Positions 42,324-50,889 of a stretch of DNA of 64,000 nucleotides are shown here, one piece after another. The stretch's first letter is position 1. Each line of letters begins with the position of its first letter. The notes under the pieces were generated by a model. The model saw only the letters and a list, made by a program, of their open reading frames with translations. It was not told the DNA's origin and ran no database searches. The translations under genes were made by a program, and so were the position numbers. This DNA comes from DYJE01 sp041660385 (lineage in GTDB: Bacteria; Desulfobacterota; Desulfobacteria; Desulfobacterales; Desulfolunaceae): the NCBI GenBank assembly GCA_041660385.1, contig JBAZWJ010000001.1, forward strand, positions 62,001 through 126,000. The letters are read 5' to 3'.

Positions 42324-43664
42324 ATGGCTGTAATGCTGAACATTCTGATCATAGACGACGAAGCGAACATCAGGAAAACCCTGGGGATGTGCCTTGAAAT
42401 CAGAGGGCATCATGTGGTTGGTGTGGGCAGCGGCAAGGATGCGCGGACCGAGGCGGGCCGCCATGTTTTCGATATGGCGTTTCTGGATTTGCGTCTGGGA
42501 ACGGAAAACGGCCTTGACTTGATTCCTGTTCTTCTCGGCTCATGTCCCTGGATGAAGATCGTTGTTATTACGGCTTATGCCACGGTGGACAGCGCGGTTT
42601 CGGCCATGCGACTGGGCGCTGCGGATTACATTCCCAAACCGTTCACCCCAGAACAGGTGGAACTGGTGACGGAGCGGGTTTCCGCCATGCGGAGCATGGA
42701 ACAGCGTATGGCCAACATGAAAGCGGACATGGAGCGCCTTCACCCGGATCTGTCGTTCACATCGGAGCATCCGGGCATGCAGCGGGCCGTGGAGCTGGCG
42801 AAACAGGTGGCATCCTCGGAGGCCACCGTGCTTCTCAAAGGAACCAGCGGAACGGGGAAAACGGTTCTGGCACGGGCCATCCATACCTGGAGTCAAAGGG
42901 CGGACAAATCTTTTGGTGTGATTTCCTGCCCGACGTTGAGCACGGAGCTTCTTGAAAGCGAGATGTTCGGCCATGTGAAAGGCGCTTTTACAGGGGCAAA
43001 CCGGGATTACGCAGGACGTGTGGCAGCCTGCGAAGGAGGGACTCTTTTTCTTGACGAAATCGGAGACCTGCCCATGGTCATTCAGGCCAAGCTGCTGCGT
43101 TTTATTCAGGAACGAGAGTACGAGCGTGTTGGAGATCACCGGACCCTGAAAGCCCATGTACGGATCATCGCCGCCACCAACGCCGACCTGGAGCAAGCGG
43201 TACGGAACGGGTCTTTCCGTGAAGACCTCTACTACCGGCTGAACGTGATCCAGATCGACATTCCCCCTCTTCATGAACGGCCCGGTGATGTGGAAACACT
43301 GGCACTATCCATGCTTTCATTTTTTGGGGATCAGAATCACAAATGTTTCGAAGGGTTCCACCCTGATGCCATGTTGTCCCTCAGAAATTATGCCTGGCCT
43401 GGTAACATCCGCGAATTACGAAACGCCGTTGAACGTGCGGCCATACTCTGTCCCGGAGGTTTTGTTGGGCCGGAGTACCTTCCGCAAACCATCGCCCCCA
43501 ATGCGCCGTCGGTGAAACTCGGAGATTCGGTAGCTCTTGCCGTGATCGAAGAAAACCATATCCGGCGGGTCATGGCGTCCAGCAAATCCCTACAGGAAGC
43601 CGCCGAGATTCTGGGCATTGACCAGGCCACACTGTGGCGGAAGCGGAAGATTTACGGAATCTGA
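42324..43664 (+). CDS. sigma-54-dependent response regulator, NtrC/AlgB-type
   Basis: 446 residues in three domains: receiver (LNILIIDDEANIRKTL, phospho-acceptor Asp 55 in FLDLRLG, Lys in YIPKPF), AAA+ sigma-54 activation domain (Walker A LKGTSGTGKTVLARAI; GAFTGA loop intact in VKGAFTGANRDYAG; Walker B LFLDEIGDLP; FREDLYYRLNVIQIDIPPL), and a Fis-type HTH (LQEAAEILGIDQATLWRKRKIYGI). Walker A reads GTSGTGKT rather than GESGTGKE. No kinase is adjacent, so its partner must be encoded elsewhere. 33 nt after the methyltransferase gene. Confidence 0.95.
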   Translation: MAVMLNILIIDDEANIRKTLGMCLEIRGHHVVGVGSGKDARTEAGRHVFDMAFLDLRLGTENGLDLIPVLLGSCPWMKIVVITAYATVDSAVSAMRLGAADYIPKPFTPEQVELVTERVSAMRSMEQRMANMKADMERLHPDLSFTSEHPGMQRAVELAKQVASSEATVLLKGTSGTGKTVLARAIHTWSQRADKSFGVISCPTLSTELLESEMFGHVKGAFTGANRDYAGRVAACEGGTLFLDEIGDLPMVIQAKLLRFIQEREYERVGDHRTLKAHVRIIAATNADLEQAVRNGSFREDLYYRLNVIQIDIPPLHERPGDVETLALSMLSFFGDQNHKCFEGFHPDAMLSLRNYAWPGNIRELRNAVERAAILCPGGFVGPEYLPQTIAPNAPSVKLGDSVALAVIEENHIRRVMASSKSLQEAAEILGIDQATLWRKRKIYGI

Positions 43665-43783
43665 GATTACATAGCCTGCATGATCACTTTGTCGCACTGT
43701 AGTTTCTGTTCCGAACGATATCCTGGAAAGCAGAACGGAACGGATTCATGATAACCGATCTCCAGCGCCGACCGGTACACACC

Positions 43784-44377
43784 TTACATCTCCCAGCACA
43801 AACGCAACCCGATATTATAGCCGCGATAATCAGGTCTGTAATTCTCCCGACTTGACGATCTGCAATACGAGGCGTCGCTGATCCAACTTCCGCCCCTCAC
43901 GACCCTGTGGTCTCCGCCTTTGTTTAACGGGTTGACGGCCCCGTCCCTGAAAGATCCGTCCGTTATGGCCCCATCTTCTGCGCATCGGTCCTCGCACCAT
44001 TCCCACACATTCCCGTGCATAAGGATTGGTCTTCATCACCTTTTTCCACTGCCCTTGGGTGACCTCCGTCGCCTGCATGTAAAACCCTTTTGATATCGAC
44101 ACCCTGTGTCTGTTTTCATTTTCACCCCGGTCCTGTTCGTCCGGGTTACTTCCCATCATGTACGTTCCTGGGGCTATGTAAATGAAAAACATGCCAAGGG
44201 TATTCGTCTTAACGTCAACGCCTTTCAATGACGTGTTTTTTTTGTGGTTTCAACAGCCTGGGGTTTTGAACCCATGCCGGACACCGTTAACGCGGATAAA
44301 AAGGCGGTTAATAAAACAGCGCATGATAAAAACACTTTCCCATGTTCACATACATAAATTGCAAAAGGCTTCTTCAT
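43784..44377 (-). pseudogene. FGE-sulfatase (SUMF1-like) domain gene with frameshift and internal deletion
   Basis: Read on the minus strand from ATG 44377: a signal peptide (MKKPFAIYVCEHGKVFLSCA, then VLLTAFLSALTVSGM), then a frameshift at an A8 run (44232-44241 region) into KTNTLGMFFIYIAPGTYMMGSNPDEQ and GFYMQATEVTQGQWKKVMKTNPY, the start of a formylglycine-generating-enzyme-like domain. There the frame jumps again to MHGNVWEWCEDRC and RVVRGGSWISDASYCRSSSR, the end of the domain. About 110 residues normally present between VM-xxNP and the HGNVWEW box are missing. The gene overlaps the preceding one by ATGA. It cannot encode a complete domain. Confidence 0.8.
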
Positions 44378-44986
44378 CTGGGCAACATCCGTTCCAAAGC
44401 TTTCAATACATCAAAAGGTGGGTTTGGGGGCGAACTCTCGATGACGATTCTGTATGCATTATCCCAACCGGGTTCGATTTTGAGAATGCAGTAGTGCCCC
44501 TTAATTTTAAACGTGAACGGACAGCTTGCAGGGTCCAGCTCGACGCCCCTTTGTATATTTTGTATTTGAGCTGGGTCACCATGGCCGGGCTGCCCGAAAC
44601 GTTTCCGGTTATCGATATCCTACTGGCAAGGGCCTCAATCGCCTGTATGGACAAAGGCTGTCTGACATTTCGTTCACTTCAACCGCCTTCCTATCCGATT
44701 TCCGTCCATTCTCCAAACCCTCATTCACCAGTTGAATATGATCGGCAGAGACCGGCAAACTCTCCACTTTCTGCGCATTATCAGGACTTGAGTCACCCTG
44801 GCCTCTCTGCGACATCGGCATGGAACACAGGTCCACATCAAGAGACAACGACTTGATACCACTGAACGTTTTGAAAAAAGGATAGGAAAAGCCGATGATG
44901 AGCAACACAATGAGAAGATGGGAAACAAAAGAAACCGCAATCGCGAAAACCCAATCCGCAGCCCCCCGGCCCTTTTGGGCATACAT
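44374..44986 (-). pseudogene. membrane-anchored protein gene broken by a frameshift
   Basis: From ATG 44986 (MYAQKGRGAADWVFAIAVSF), one transmembrane helix (VFAIAVSFVSHLLIVLLIIG) followed by a hydrophilic stretch, an arrangement like the anchor of TonB-type energy transducers. The frame ends at TAA after PLPVGYR (44609), but another frame continues as GVELDPASCPFTFKIKGHYC to VLKALERMLPR and stops at 44374, overlapping the next gene by ATGA. A single indel near 44610 explains the break. No family assigned. Confidence 0.6.
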
Positions 44987-44988
44987 AG

Positions 44989-45612
44989 TCACGCCATGCT
45001 CTCCGAATTCCTGAAAAAGCCCGTTACTTTCATTCGGTTCCAGAATAAAACGTCCCAATGAACAGCTAAAACCCAAATCAATACAGGTAAGAACCCATGG
45101 ACTACACTACAAATCTTAAACGCATAGCTCCATACAGGTTGCGGCTGTATATTATTTACCAAAATCGTTATACACATGATTACATGGACGGTTGTCAACG
45201 AACAAATCCCCAACAACAATAAAACGATTTTTGTTGATGTTTTTATGGATTGAGTTGAGATAATTAAAGCAACAAATGACAACACTGTAAAAGAGGCATA
45301 AGGTATTTCATCAGGTTTGAGAGTCATACCGGTCCTATGGCCCAACAAACCAAGGAAAAATGTCGCCGCTCTCCCGATCATATTCACGTAGCCTCCGAAC
45401 AGATACATCCAGGGAGGCAACATGAGGCTAAATAGTAATACTACCTTAACAAGAAACACAACGGGAGAGTCTTTTTTGGCAAAGGGGTCCCTGAATTGAC
45501 TTGCCCATATACACATTGCAATGAGAAATCCAAAGGAGATGATTTGACCGAAGTAAATATGGGTAATGCTGAACAATTCCGGCCTGAAACTGGAAATGAC
45601 CAATGGAACCAT
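44989..45612 (-). CDS. polytopic membrane protein of unknown function, possibly 5'-truncated
   Basis: Up to 207 residues with about five hydrophobic helices (residues 22-36, 50-72, 104-120, 128-154 and 168-186). No family recognised. The stop is 2 nt before the next minus-strand start, so it heads a three-gene unit with the two broken genes below it. There is no ribosome site before ATG 45612, and the first codons overlap head-on with the truncated propeller gene on the other strand, suggesting that the 5' end was lost at a rearrangement joint. Confidence 0.6.
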   Translation of the reverse strand: MVPLVISSFRPELFSITHIYFGQIISFGFLIAMCIWASQFRDPFAKKDSPVVFLVKVVLLFSLMLPPWMYLFGGYVNMIGRAATFFLGLLGHRTGMTLKPDEIPYASFTVLSFVALIISTQSIKTSTKIVLLLLGICSLTTVHVIMCITILVNNIQPQPVWSYAFKICSVVHGFLPVLIWVLAVHWDVLFWNRMKVTGFFRNSESMA

Positions 45613-46868
45613 ACGTATTTACGACGGAATCACCCTGAATGAAAGTCGTGTTTTATCGGTGGGGAGTCCATTGATCAATCTGGCAGTGGCTGATCTCGAC
45701 GGCGATGAAAAATTGGAGATGATTGCCAGTTACGGTTATGGGAGTGGCGATCTTTGATGCCGATTCCGGCACCCTCAAGTGGCGTACGGAAACAGGGGGT
45801 GGTGTTTCGATGGCCATTGGAAATGTGGATGCTGATCCGGGTCTTGAAATCGTCACCACCACCTTTGGCGGCAGCGGATACGTATTGGACGGCATCTCCG
45901 GTGGCGTTCAATGGAAATACATCAACAGCTTCGGAGCCATAGTCAGGCTTGTTGATCTTGATGAAGACGGCATGGAGGAAATTGTCGGCGCATCCACATG
46001 GGACAGAATAACTGTTTTTGATGCCGATGTGAAATCTCCAGTCTGGGAATTACATACCGACGAAAGTATCGATATGATGATCATCGCCGATTCGAACAAA
46101 GACGGCTCCCCTGAAATCGTCTACGGTGATGACCAGTGGGGCAAAATTCAGTCCATCGATATTGAATCCAGGGAAATTCTGTGGTCTGTTGCCATTCCCA
46201 ACCGTGACATTGAATGTATTGTTGTGAGCGACATGGATCAGGACAACACCAATGAATTGATATGGGGTTCGGTTGATTTCCTTCTTATTGCCGATACTCT
46301 GCAAGGAACCATTGTCTGGGGGAATAATGTCATTCAAGGGTTGGGCGCTCTGACGGTTGATGATGTGGATGATGACTTTGATGGTGCAACTTTAGCTGTA
46401 AAAAAGGAGATCGCCAGTCAGGAAGATGCCTGGGGAGAAGTTTACGACATAAAACTTGCCGATCTGGATAAGAATGGAGACACGGAAATCATCGTTTCAA
46501 GGATCGATAACCATGTGGTGGTTATCGACGGAAAGACATTTGCACAAAAAAATATTATTGAAACACCAGCCAGAGCCCTGGAAGTGGCGGATGTGGACGG
46601 AAATGGTTCCCTTGAAATTCTTGTGGGCAGGAAAGATGGCAGGATTGAAGTCTATGACGGGGTGACGCTTACGATAAATACAGTTGTTTCCACATACGGC
46701 ATTGCTTCAATTCATGCTCTCACAGTTTGCAATCTGGATGGCAAGGGTTCCCCCGAATGGATTGTAGCCAGTGCTGACGGCTTTCTGTCCATTCTCAAGG
46801 GGCAAGGCGATGGCCCAGGATTGTTATGGAAAAGCGGTTTGAAAGAAATAATAGTGAGTCAGCAATGA
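45566..46868 (+). pseudogene. FG-GAP/VCBS-type beta-propeller gene, 5'-truncated and frameshifted
   Basis: Repeated Ca-binding motifs of FG-GAP propellers are visible: DLDGDEKLEMIASYG, NVDADPGLEIVTT, DLDEDGMEEIVG, DSNKDGSPEIVYGD, DMDQDNTNELIWG, DLDKNGDTEIIVS, DVDGNGSLEILVGRKDGRIEVYDG. The first part (45566-45757) and the rest (45723-46868) are in different frames; one base missing near TATGGGAGTGGCG separates them. There is no signal peptide or first blades: protein-like sequence starts abruptly at about 45596 (NGTIRIYDG). Proteins of this type are normally exported. Confidence 0.75.
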
Positions 46869-47026
46869 TGCCGGAGGATCCTCTTGAAAAAAACAACACT
46901 AAATCCCGGATGAAGCCGGGCGGCTCTTTCAACAAAACCAAACATGGAATGACGAAGATGCCGCCTGACCCTCTTGAAAATAGCAATAATGAGGCTCCGG
47001 TGATGCCGGATGAGCCACTCAATTAA
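46844..47026 (+). repeat. four 45-bp tandem repeats encoding 15-residue units
   Basis: In the frame of ATG 46826 the tandem units read NNSESAMMPEDPLEK, NNTKSRMKPGGSFNK, TKHGMTKMPPDPLEN and SNNEAPVMPDEPLN followed by TAA. Each is 45 bp except the last. The consensus is N-x5-MP-x2-PLE-N/K. The frame differs from that of the propeller, whose stop lies inside the first unit. It may be a displaced tail of that gene or a separate 66-residue ORF. Confidence 0.7.
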
Positions 47027-47053
47027 AATACAGGGTTGACACTCCCATGGATT

Positions 47054-47248
47054 TTAAAAGCCCGTGGGTCTTTTAGCAGGCCCTGATGGTCCGACTATTT
47101 GCTCTTTGAATTTAACGACGGCCTCGTAGGATTCCATAAGAAGTTCGTCAATATTTATTTTTTCTGGGCTTTTTGTTAATGCGAGAGTTGCTGAAAGCTG
47201 AATAGCAAGTTTTATGTTTTCAAGCTGGTTGGAATTGAGTCCCATCAT
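47054..47248 (-). CDS. small protein of unknown function
   Basis: 64 residues (MMGLNSNQLENIKLAIQLSATLAL to KRPTGF), amphipathic helical character, upstream bases GGGGGTACACCT may serve as ribosome site. No family recognised. The following 325-bp stretch (47249-47573) shows nothing I can name. Confidence 0.45.
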   Translation of the reverse strand: MMGLNSNQLENIKLAIQLSATLALTKSPEKINIDELLMESYEAVVKFKEQIVGPSGPAKRPTGF

Positions 47249-47573
47249 AGGTGTACCCCCATAGTATGTGTTATTGATAGATTAGGTTGATCTTCAGGTT
47301 TTTGGATTACCCTGTTATGATTAAACATAAAATATGCTGAAAACAGGTTTAAAAAAAGTGCCGATCATTTAGCGTCGTATGATTTCAGCATTTACAGAAA
47401 AACATGAACATGGATTGATAAAAAAACTGACAGGAAATATTATACTTAAAGGTAACCCATTTCCCCTAGATTTAAAAGGCGCTTAACAGGGATCGCCTCA
47501 GAAAACGGGGAAAATCGTATGCCAGCCCAGCGGTCCTGGTTGAAATCTTTAATATTTAGAGTGGGTTGTATAT

Positions 47574-47765
47574 ATGAATAATAAAAAAGATCCAGTTGTT
47601 ATCCATGGTGAAATACCCGAATCCACAAAAAGAACCGATGACAACAGACACCCTGAGTTCGTTGACGATGCAGTTGATGATTCGTGCTGTGAAATTATTT
47701 ACAATGATATCAATTCATATAAAAAGCACGATACCTATCACAACGACGACCTTCTCAGGGATTAG
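47574..47765 (+). CDS. possible small acidic protein
   Basis: 63 residues, rich in Asp and Asn (PEFVDDAVDDSCCEIIYND). No clear ribosome site and no family. Kept only because the frame is open with an ordinary composition; may not be a gene. Confidence 0.3.
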   Translation: MNNKKDPVVIHGEIPESTKRTDDNRHPEFVDDAVDDSCCEIIYNDINSYKKHDTYHNDDLLRD

Positions 47766-47828
47766 GGATGCTCTTGATTAAGTCTCTTGAAGATGGATAT
47801 TTATTGGTCATCCTTTTAGCAACTGTCC

Positions 47829-47857
47829 TTCCTGGGAACGCCAATCTCCTGATTGGC
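47829..47857. repeat. repeat TGGGAACGCCAATCTC...GATTGGC (copy 1)
   Basis: CCTGGGAACGCCAATCTCC and TGATTGGC contain a GCCAATC/GATTGGC hairpin. An inverted copy (GCCAATCGTGAGATTGGC, then GTTCCCAGG) is at 58872-58900. Confidence 0.7.
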
Positions 47858-47887
47858 CTGCGATAGTCCCCCGCACCTTAAACCCTG

Positions 47888-50146
47888 TCATATCCCTTTT
47901 TTATACTGGGAGTTTGTGGTCGGGTGAATTATCTGTCTGATCGCCTTTTCAGAATCGGGTTGATCGTTCAGAAGATTTTCAAAAAGCCGTATGATTCCGG
48001 CCTTGTCCGCCTCCATGTTCGCTTCGGTGTGTATCTGTCTTAAATCAATGAGAAATGTGGAGAACATGCCGGGAAAATCCCGGATGATGTCCGTATTCAG
48101 ATAATGGGCAGGATGATGGATGCACGGGTAGTTTCCCTTTGTTTTTTCAATAAAAAGAGACTGATGATTCATCGTTGTCAGGGTTGCGGATTTCGAGCAG
48201 CGGTGAAGGCATTCCTCATCAAAACAGGGTTTTTGACACCCCACCACCTGACGGAACAGGCATTGCCTGCTGGACAAGAGCATGATGGGGTGAAAGATGC
48301 TGTAGAAAATGTTGAAGTCCTCGGGCGCATGAAGTCCCTTCAACTGCCGTTTGCTGATTTCATTTGAAATGAACGCGCCATTGCCGTTGAAATTTTCTTT
48401 TAAACAACAAAGACTGAACGAATTGACACAATTGAGATGGGGGCCCGCAATCCAGGGGATTCCTTTTTTATAAGACTCAAAGGCTATTCCGGTGTTATCT
48501 GTCACCAGTCGTCCAGGTTGGATCTTCCGAAGAAAATCAACCGCCGCATCATAGTTTTCTCCGATTAAAACAGACGGGAACCAGGGAATGAGGTGGGTGT
48601 TGTTTGAAAAAAGGTCGGCAAGCGCAGCTTCATCATGTTTGAAACCATTGGGGAGCTGGTAAAACACATCGGCCGATGTGTTAAGGTTCAGGTCCACATC
48701 GTCGGGGGATGCTATCAGTACAGCAAGCGAGGGTTTTACGGGTGCGTGGGTAAATTTTTTGATCCTGGGTACATCTATATGACGAAACCGCTCTTTTGAA
48801 TCATTCAATTCGGAAAAAATTCTGTCTTTTATGTTCTTAAACTCCTTGAACGACAGGGAAATACCGGGTTGAAGCTCGTCGGTACACAGATTCTCGATGA
48901 CATATTCCGTATGATTCAAAAAATCGAGTTCTTTCAGAAGCGCCTCGTGATTCAGGCTCAAACCCTTGTTTTTTTGTTTTCTGTGAGACGTTGTTTCCTC
49001 CAGATTCGTTTGTGAACAGACGCAGAACGACAAACCCCTGGTTTCGACAGATACGGTTAACGGTGAGCCGGATTTGCCTGAAATGCTCAGATTTAATGGG
49101 GATTGGGCAATGCTTAACGGGCTGATCCTGCGTTTAACCTCCGCCAGGATGTCCATTTTTTCGTCATAAAGACTGTTTTGATCGTTTACCAGATCCTGGA
49201 GTGTGGGATACTTGTTGATTTCGGAAAGATGGTCAATGGAATGATCCCGGGGGCTATCAATAAACATGTCTTTATGGATCTCACCTTTCAAATAGCCATT
49301 TGAAAAATCCCGGTTAAAGACCTTGTACAGATCACGGTTGTGATCGTTTGGTCTGTCAGCATCCTCAAAGCTTTGAAGCTGTTTTCTCCAGCAGTCAACC
49401 ACTGTATAGACGTAGTCACACTGCTTCATCCGTCCTTCAATCTTCAGGGAGTCAACCCCGGCATTGGCCAGCGCCCTCACATCCAAAAAAGCCGAATTGT
49501 CTTTGAGATTAAGGGGGAAATCCTTACCCTGGGGCGTGGTCACATATCTGTCCCGGCACGGCTGGCTGCACCTGCCGCGATTGCCCGATCTCCCGCCAAG
49601 CACAGAACTGATATAACAAAGGCCGGAGAAAGAAATGCAGTAGGACCCGTGGACAAAAACCTCGGTCAACATATTGTGATCATGGCAGATCGATATCAGC
49701 GATGTGATCTCATGGATATTCATCTCCCGCGCCAGGTTGACCCGGGTGGCGTTCAGCTTTGAAAGGAAGTGTATCTGGCCTTCGTTGTGGGTGTTGAGCT
49801 GAGTGGATGCATGAATCGAAAGGCCTTTGAAATAATGGGATAAGATATAAAAAACGCCCAGATCCTGAACAATGACCCCATCGATGTTCGTGTTGGAAAG
49901 TTTATTCAATACACTGATCAAGTCAGGAATTTCAGCCTGAAGGACAAGGATATTCAAGGTCAGAAAAACCTTGCAATGATGTGTGTGGGCAAGATGGATG
50001 ATTCCATTCAGCTCCTCAAAACCGATATTGGTTGCCCGGTTTCTGGCATTGAACTTGTTCAGACCGCAGTAGACCGCATCGGCACCTGCCGCAATGGCCG
50101 CTTTGATGGAATCCACATCCCCACCCGGTGCCAGTAACTCAAACAT
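47888..50146 (-). CDS. peptidase U32-family protein (RlhA/YdcP-like)
   Basis: 752 residues. The N-terminal LLAPGGDVDSIKAAIAAGADAVYCGLNKFNAR and the U32 signature EVFVHGSYCISFSGLCYIS followed by GGRSGNRGRCSQPCR are diagnostic; the Cys cluster probably holds an Fe-S centre. Later parts DVRALANAGVDSLKIEGRMK and the cysteine-rich C-terminal region (CLFRQVVGCQKPCFDEECLHRC) match the long, RlhA-type members, which in E. coli are needed for hydroxylation of C2501 of 23S rRNA. E. coli RlhA is about 650 residues; this one is longer. Monocistronic. The specific role is inferred from the family. Confidence 0.88.
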   Translation of the reverse strand: MFELLAPGGDVDSIKAAIAAGADAVYCGLNKFNARNRATNIGFEELNGIIHLAHTHHCKVFLTLNILVLQAEIPDLISVLNKLSNTNIDGVIVQDLGVFYILSHYFKGLSIHASTQLNTHNEGQIHFLSKLNATRVNLAREMNIHEITSLISICHDHNMLTEVFVHGSYCISFSGLCYISSVLGGRSGNRGRCSQPCRDRYVTTPQGKDFPLNLKDNSAFLDVRALANAGVDSLKIEGRMKQCDYVYTVVDCWRKQLQSFEDADRPNDHNRDLYKVFNRDFSNGYLKGEIHKDMFIDSPRDHSIDHLSEINKYPTLQDLVNDQNSLYDEKMDILAEVKRRISPLSIAQSPLNLSISGKSGSPLTVSVETRGLSFCVCSQTNLEETTSHRKQKNKGLSLNHEALLKELDFLNHTEYVIENLCTDELQPGISLSFKEFKNIKDRIFSELNDSKERFRHIDVPRIKKFTHAPVKPSLAVLIASPDDVDLNLNTSADVFYQLPNGFKHDEAALADLFSNNTHLIPWFPSVLIGENYDAAVDFLRKIQPGRLVTDNTGIAFESYKKGIPWIAGPHLNCVNSFSLCCLKENFNGNGAFISNEISKRQLKGLHAPEDFNIFYSIFHPIMLLSSRQCLFRQVVGCQKPCFDEECLHRCSKSATLTTMNHQSLFIEKTKGNYPCIHHPAHYLNTDIIRDFPGMFSTFLIDLRQIHTEANMEADKAGIIRLFENLLNDQPDSEKAIRQIIHPTTNSQYKKGI

Positions 50147-50391
50147 TTTTTTTCATATCCTTGCACGTATCCGTTGTTGTCTTGTCAGAGATTCCAATCA
50201 CCCGAAACGATCCGGTTCATGGAGTTCAATCGGAGCCGACCGTATCAATCTGTGATGACCTGACGAAGGATGAAGCGCTTTTAGTTTCATCTGAAGCATG
50301 GAGATGTGTTAAAAAACCATGAAATGAAAATATTGGGCGAGTGATAATGAGAAAAGAATATGATTTTCAATATGAAATATATCCCAAAAAT

Positions 50392-50889
50392 TCACAGATG
50401 AACGATATTTGTTCCTCTCAATATCAAGCCAGTATCGTCTTTAAATTTCTGAATATTACTTAATTGTCCTGAGTGTGCTAAAGGTCTTAAAGAATTGCAA
50501 ACATAAGCCTCCACTTTTTCATAATTAGTTATGTCATTTTCTGATTTGAATATTTCAACAATGGTTGTTAATTGGATGCGACCCTTTTTTAACCATTGTC
50601 CACCTTCCCTTGATTTCAACTCAATAAAAATTAAATTATTCAAATATGAAAGTAAACCATCGCACCGGCTTTCCATACTTCCGTCTTCCCTATATATCTG
50701 AACACAGTTATCAATTGCATAAAAATCAACGATTTCTTGTTCAGAGTTTTTTACAATAGCAATCCATTTCATTGGATTGCTTTCATTTATATATGCAGGT
50801 TCAATGGAAGGTGGTGGGTCATCACAGAGCCCAAATTCTTCTTTTTTTGATTCTGTTTTGCACATTGCATTGAAGAAATCTACTGGCAT
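50392..50889 (-). CDS. PD-(D/E)XK nuclease-like partner of the ABC-type ATPase
   Basis: 165 residues. The pattern Asp77 (SRCDGLLSY), Glu90-x-Lys92 (LIFIELKSRE) and Gln106 (GRIQLTTIVEIF) fits the core of the PD-(D/E)XK nuclease fold: an acidic residue, the ExK pair on a hydrophobic strand, then a helix with Gln. This is a motif reading, not a database match. It starts inside the end of the ATPase gene (10-nt overlap), so the pair is translationally coupled. AT-rich like its partner. It is most simply read as the nuclease-like effector of a two-gene defence-type module. Confidence 0.65.
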   Translation of the reverse strand: MPVDFFNAMCKTESKKEEFGLCDDPPPSIEPAYINESNPMKWIAIVKNSEQEIVDFYAIDNCVQIYREDGSMESRCDGLLSYLNNLIFIELKSREGGQWLKKGRIQLTTIVEIFKSENDITNYEKVEAYVCNSLRPLAHSGQLSNIQKFKDDTGLILRGTNIVHL

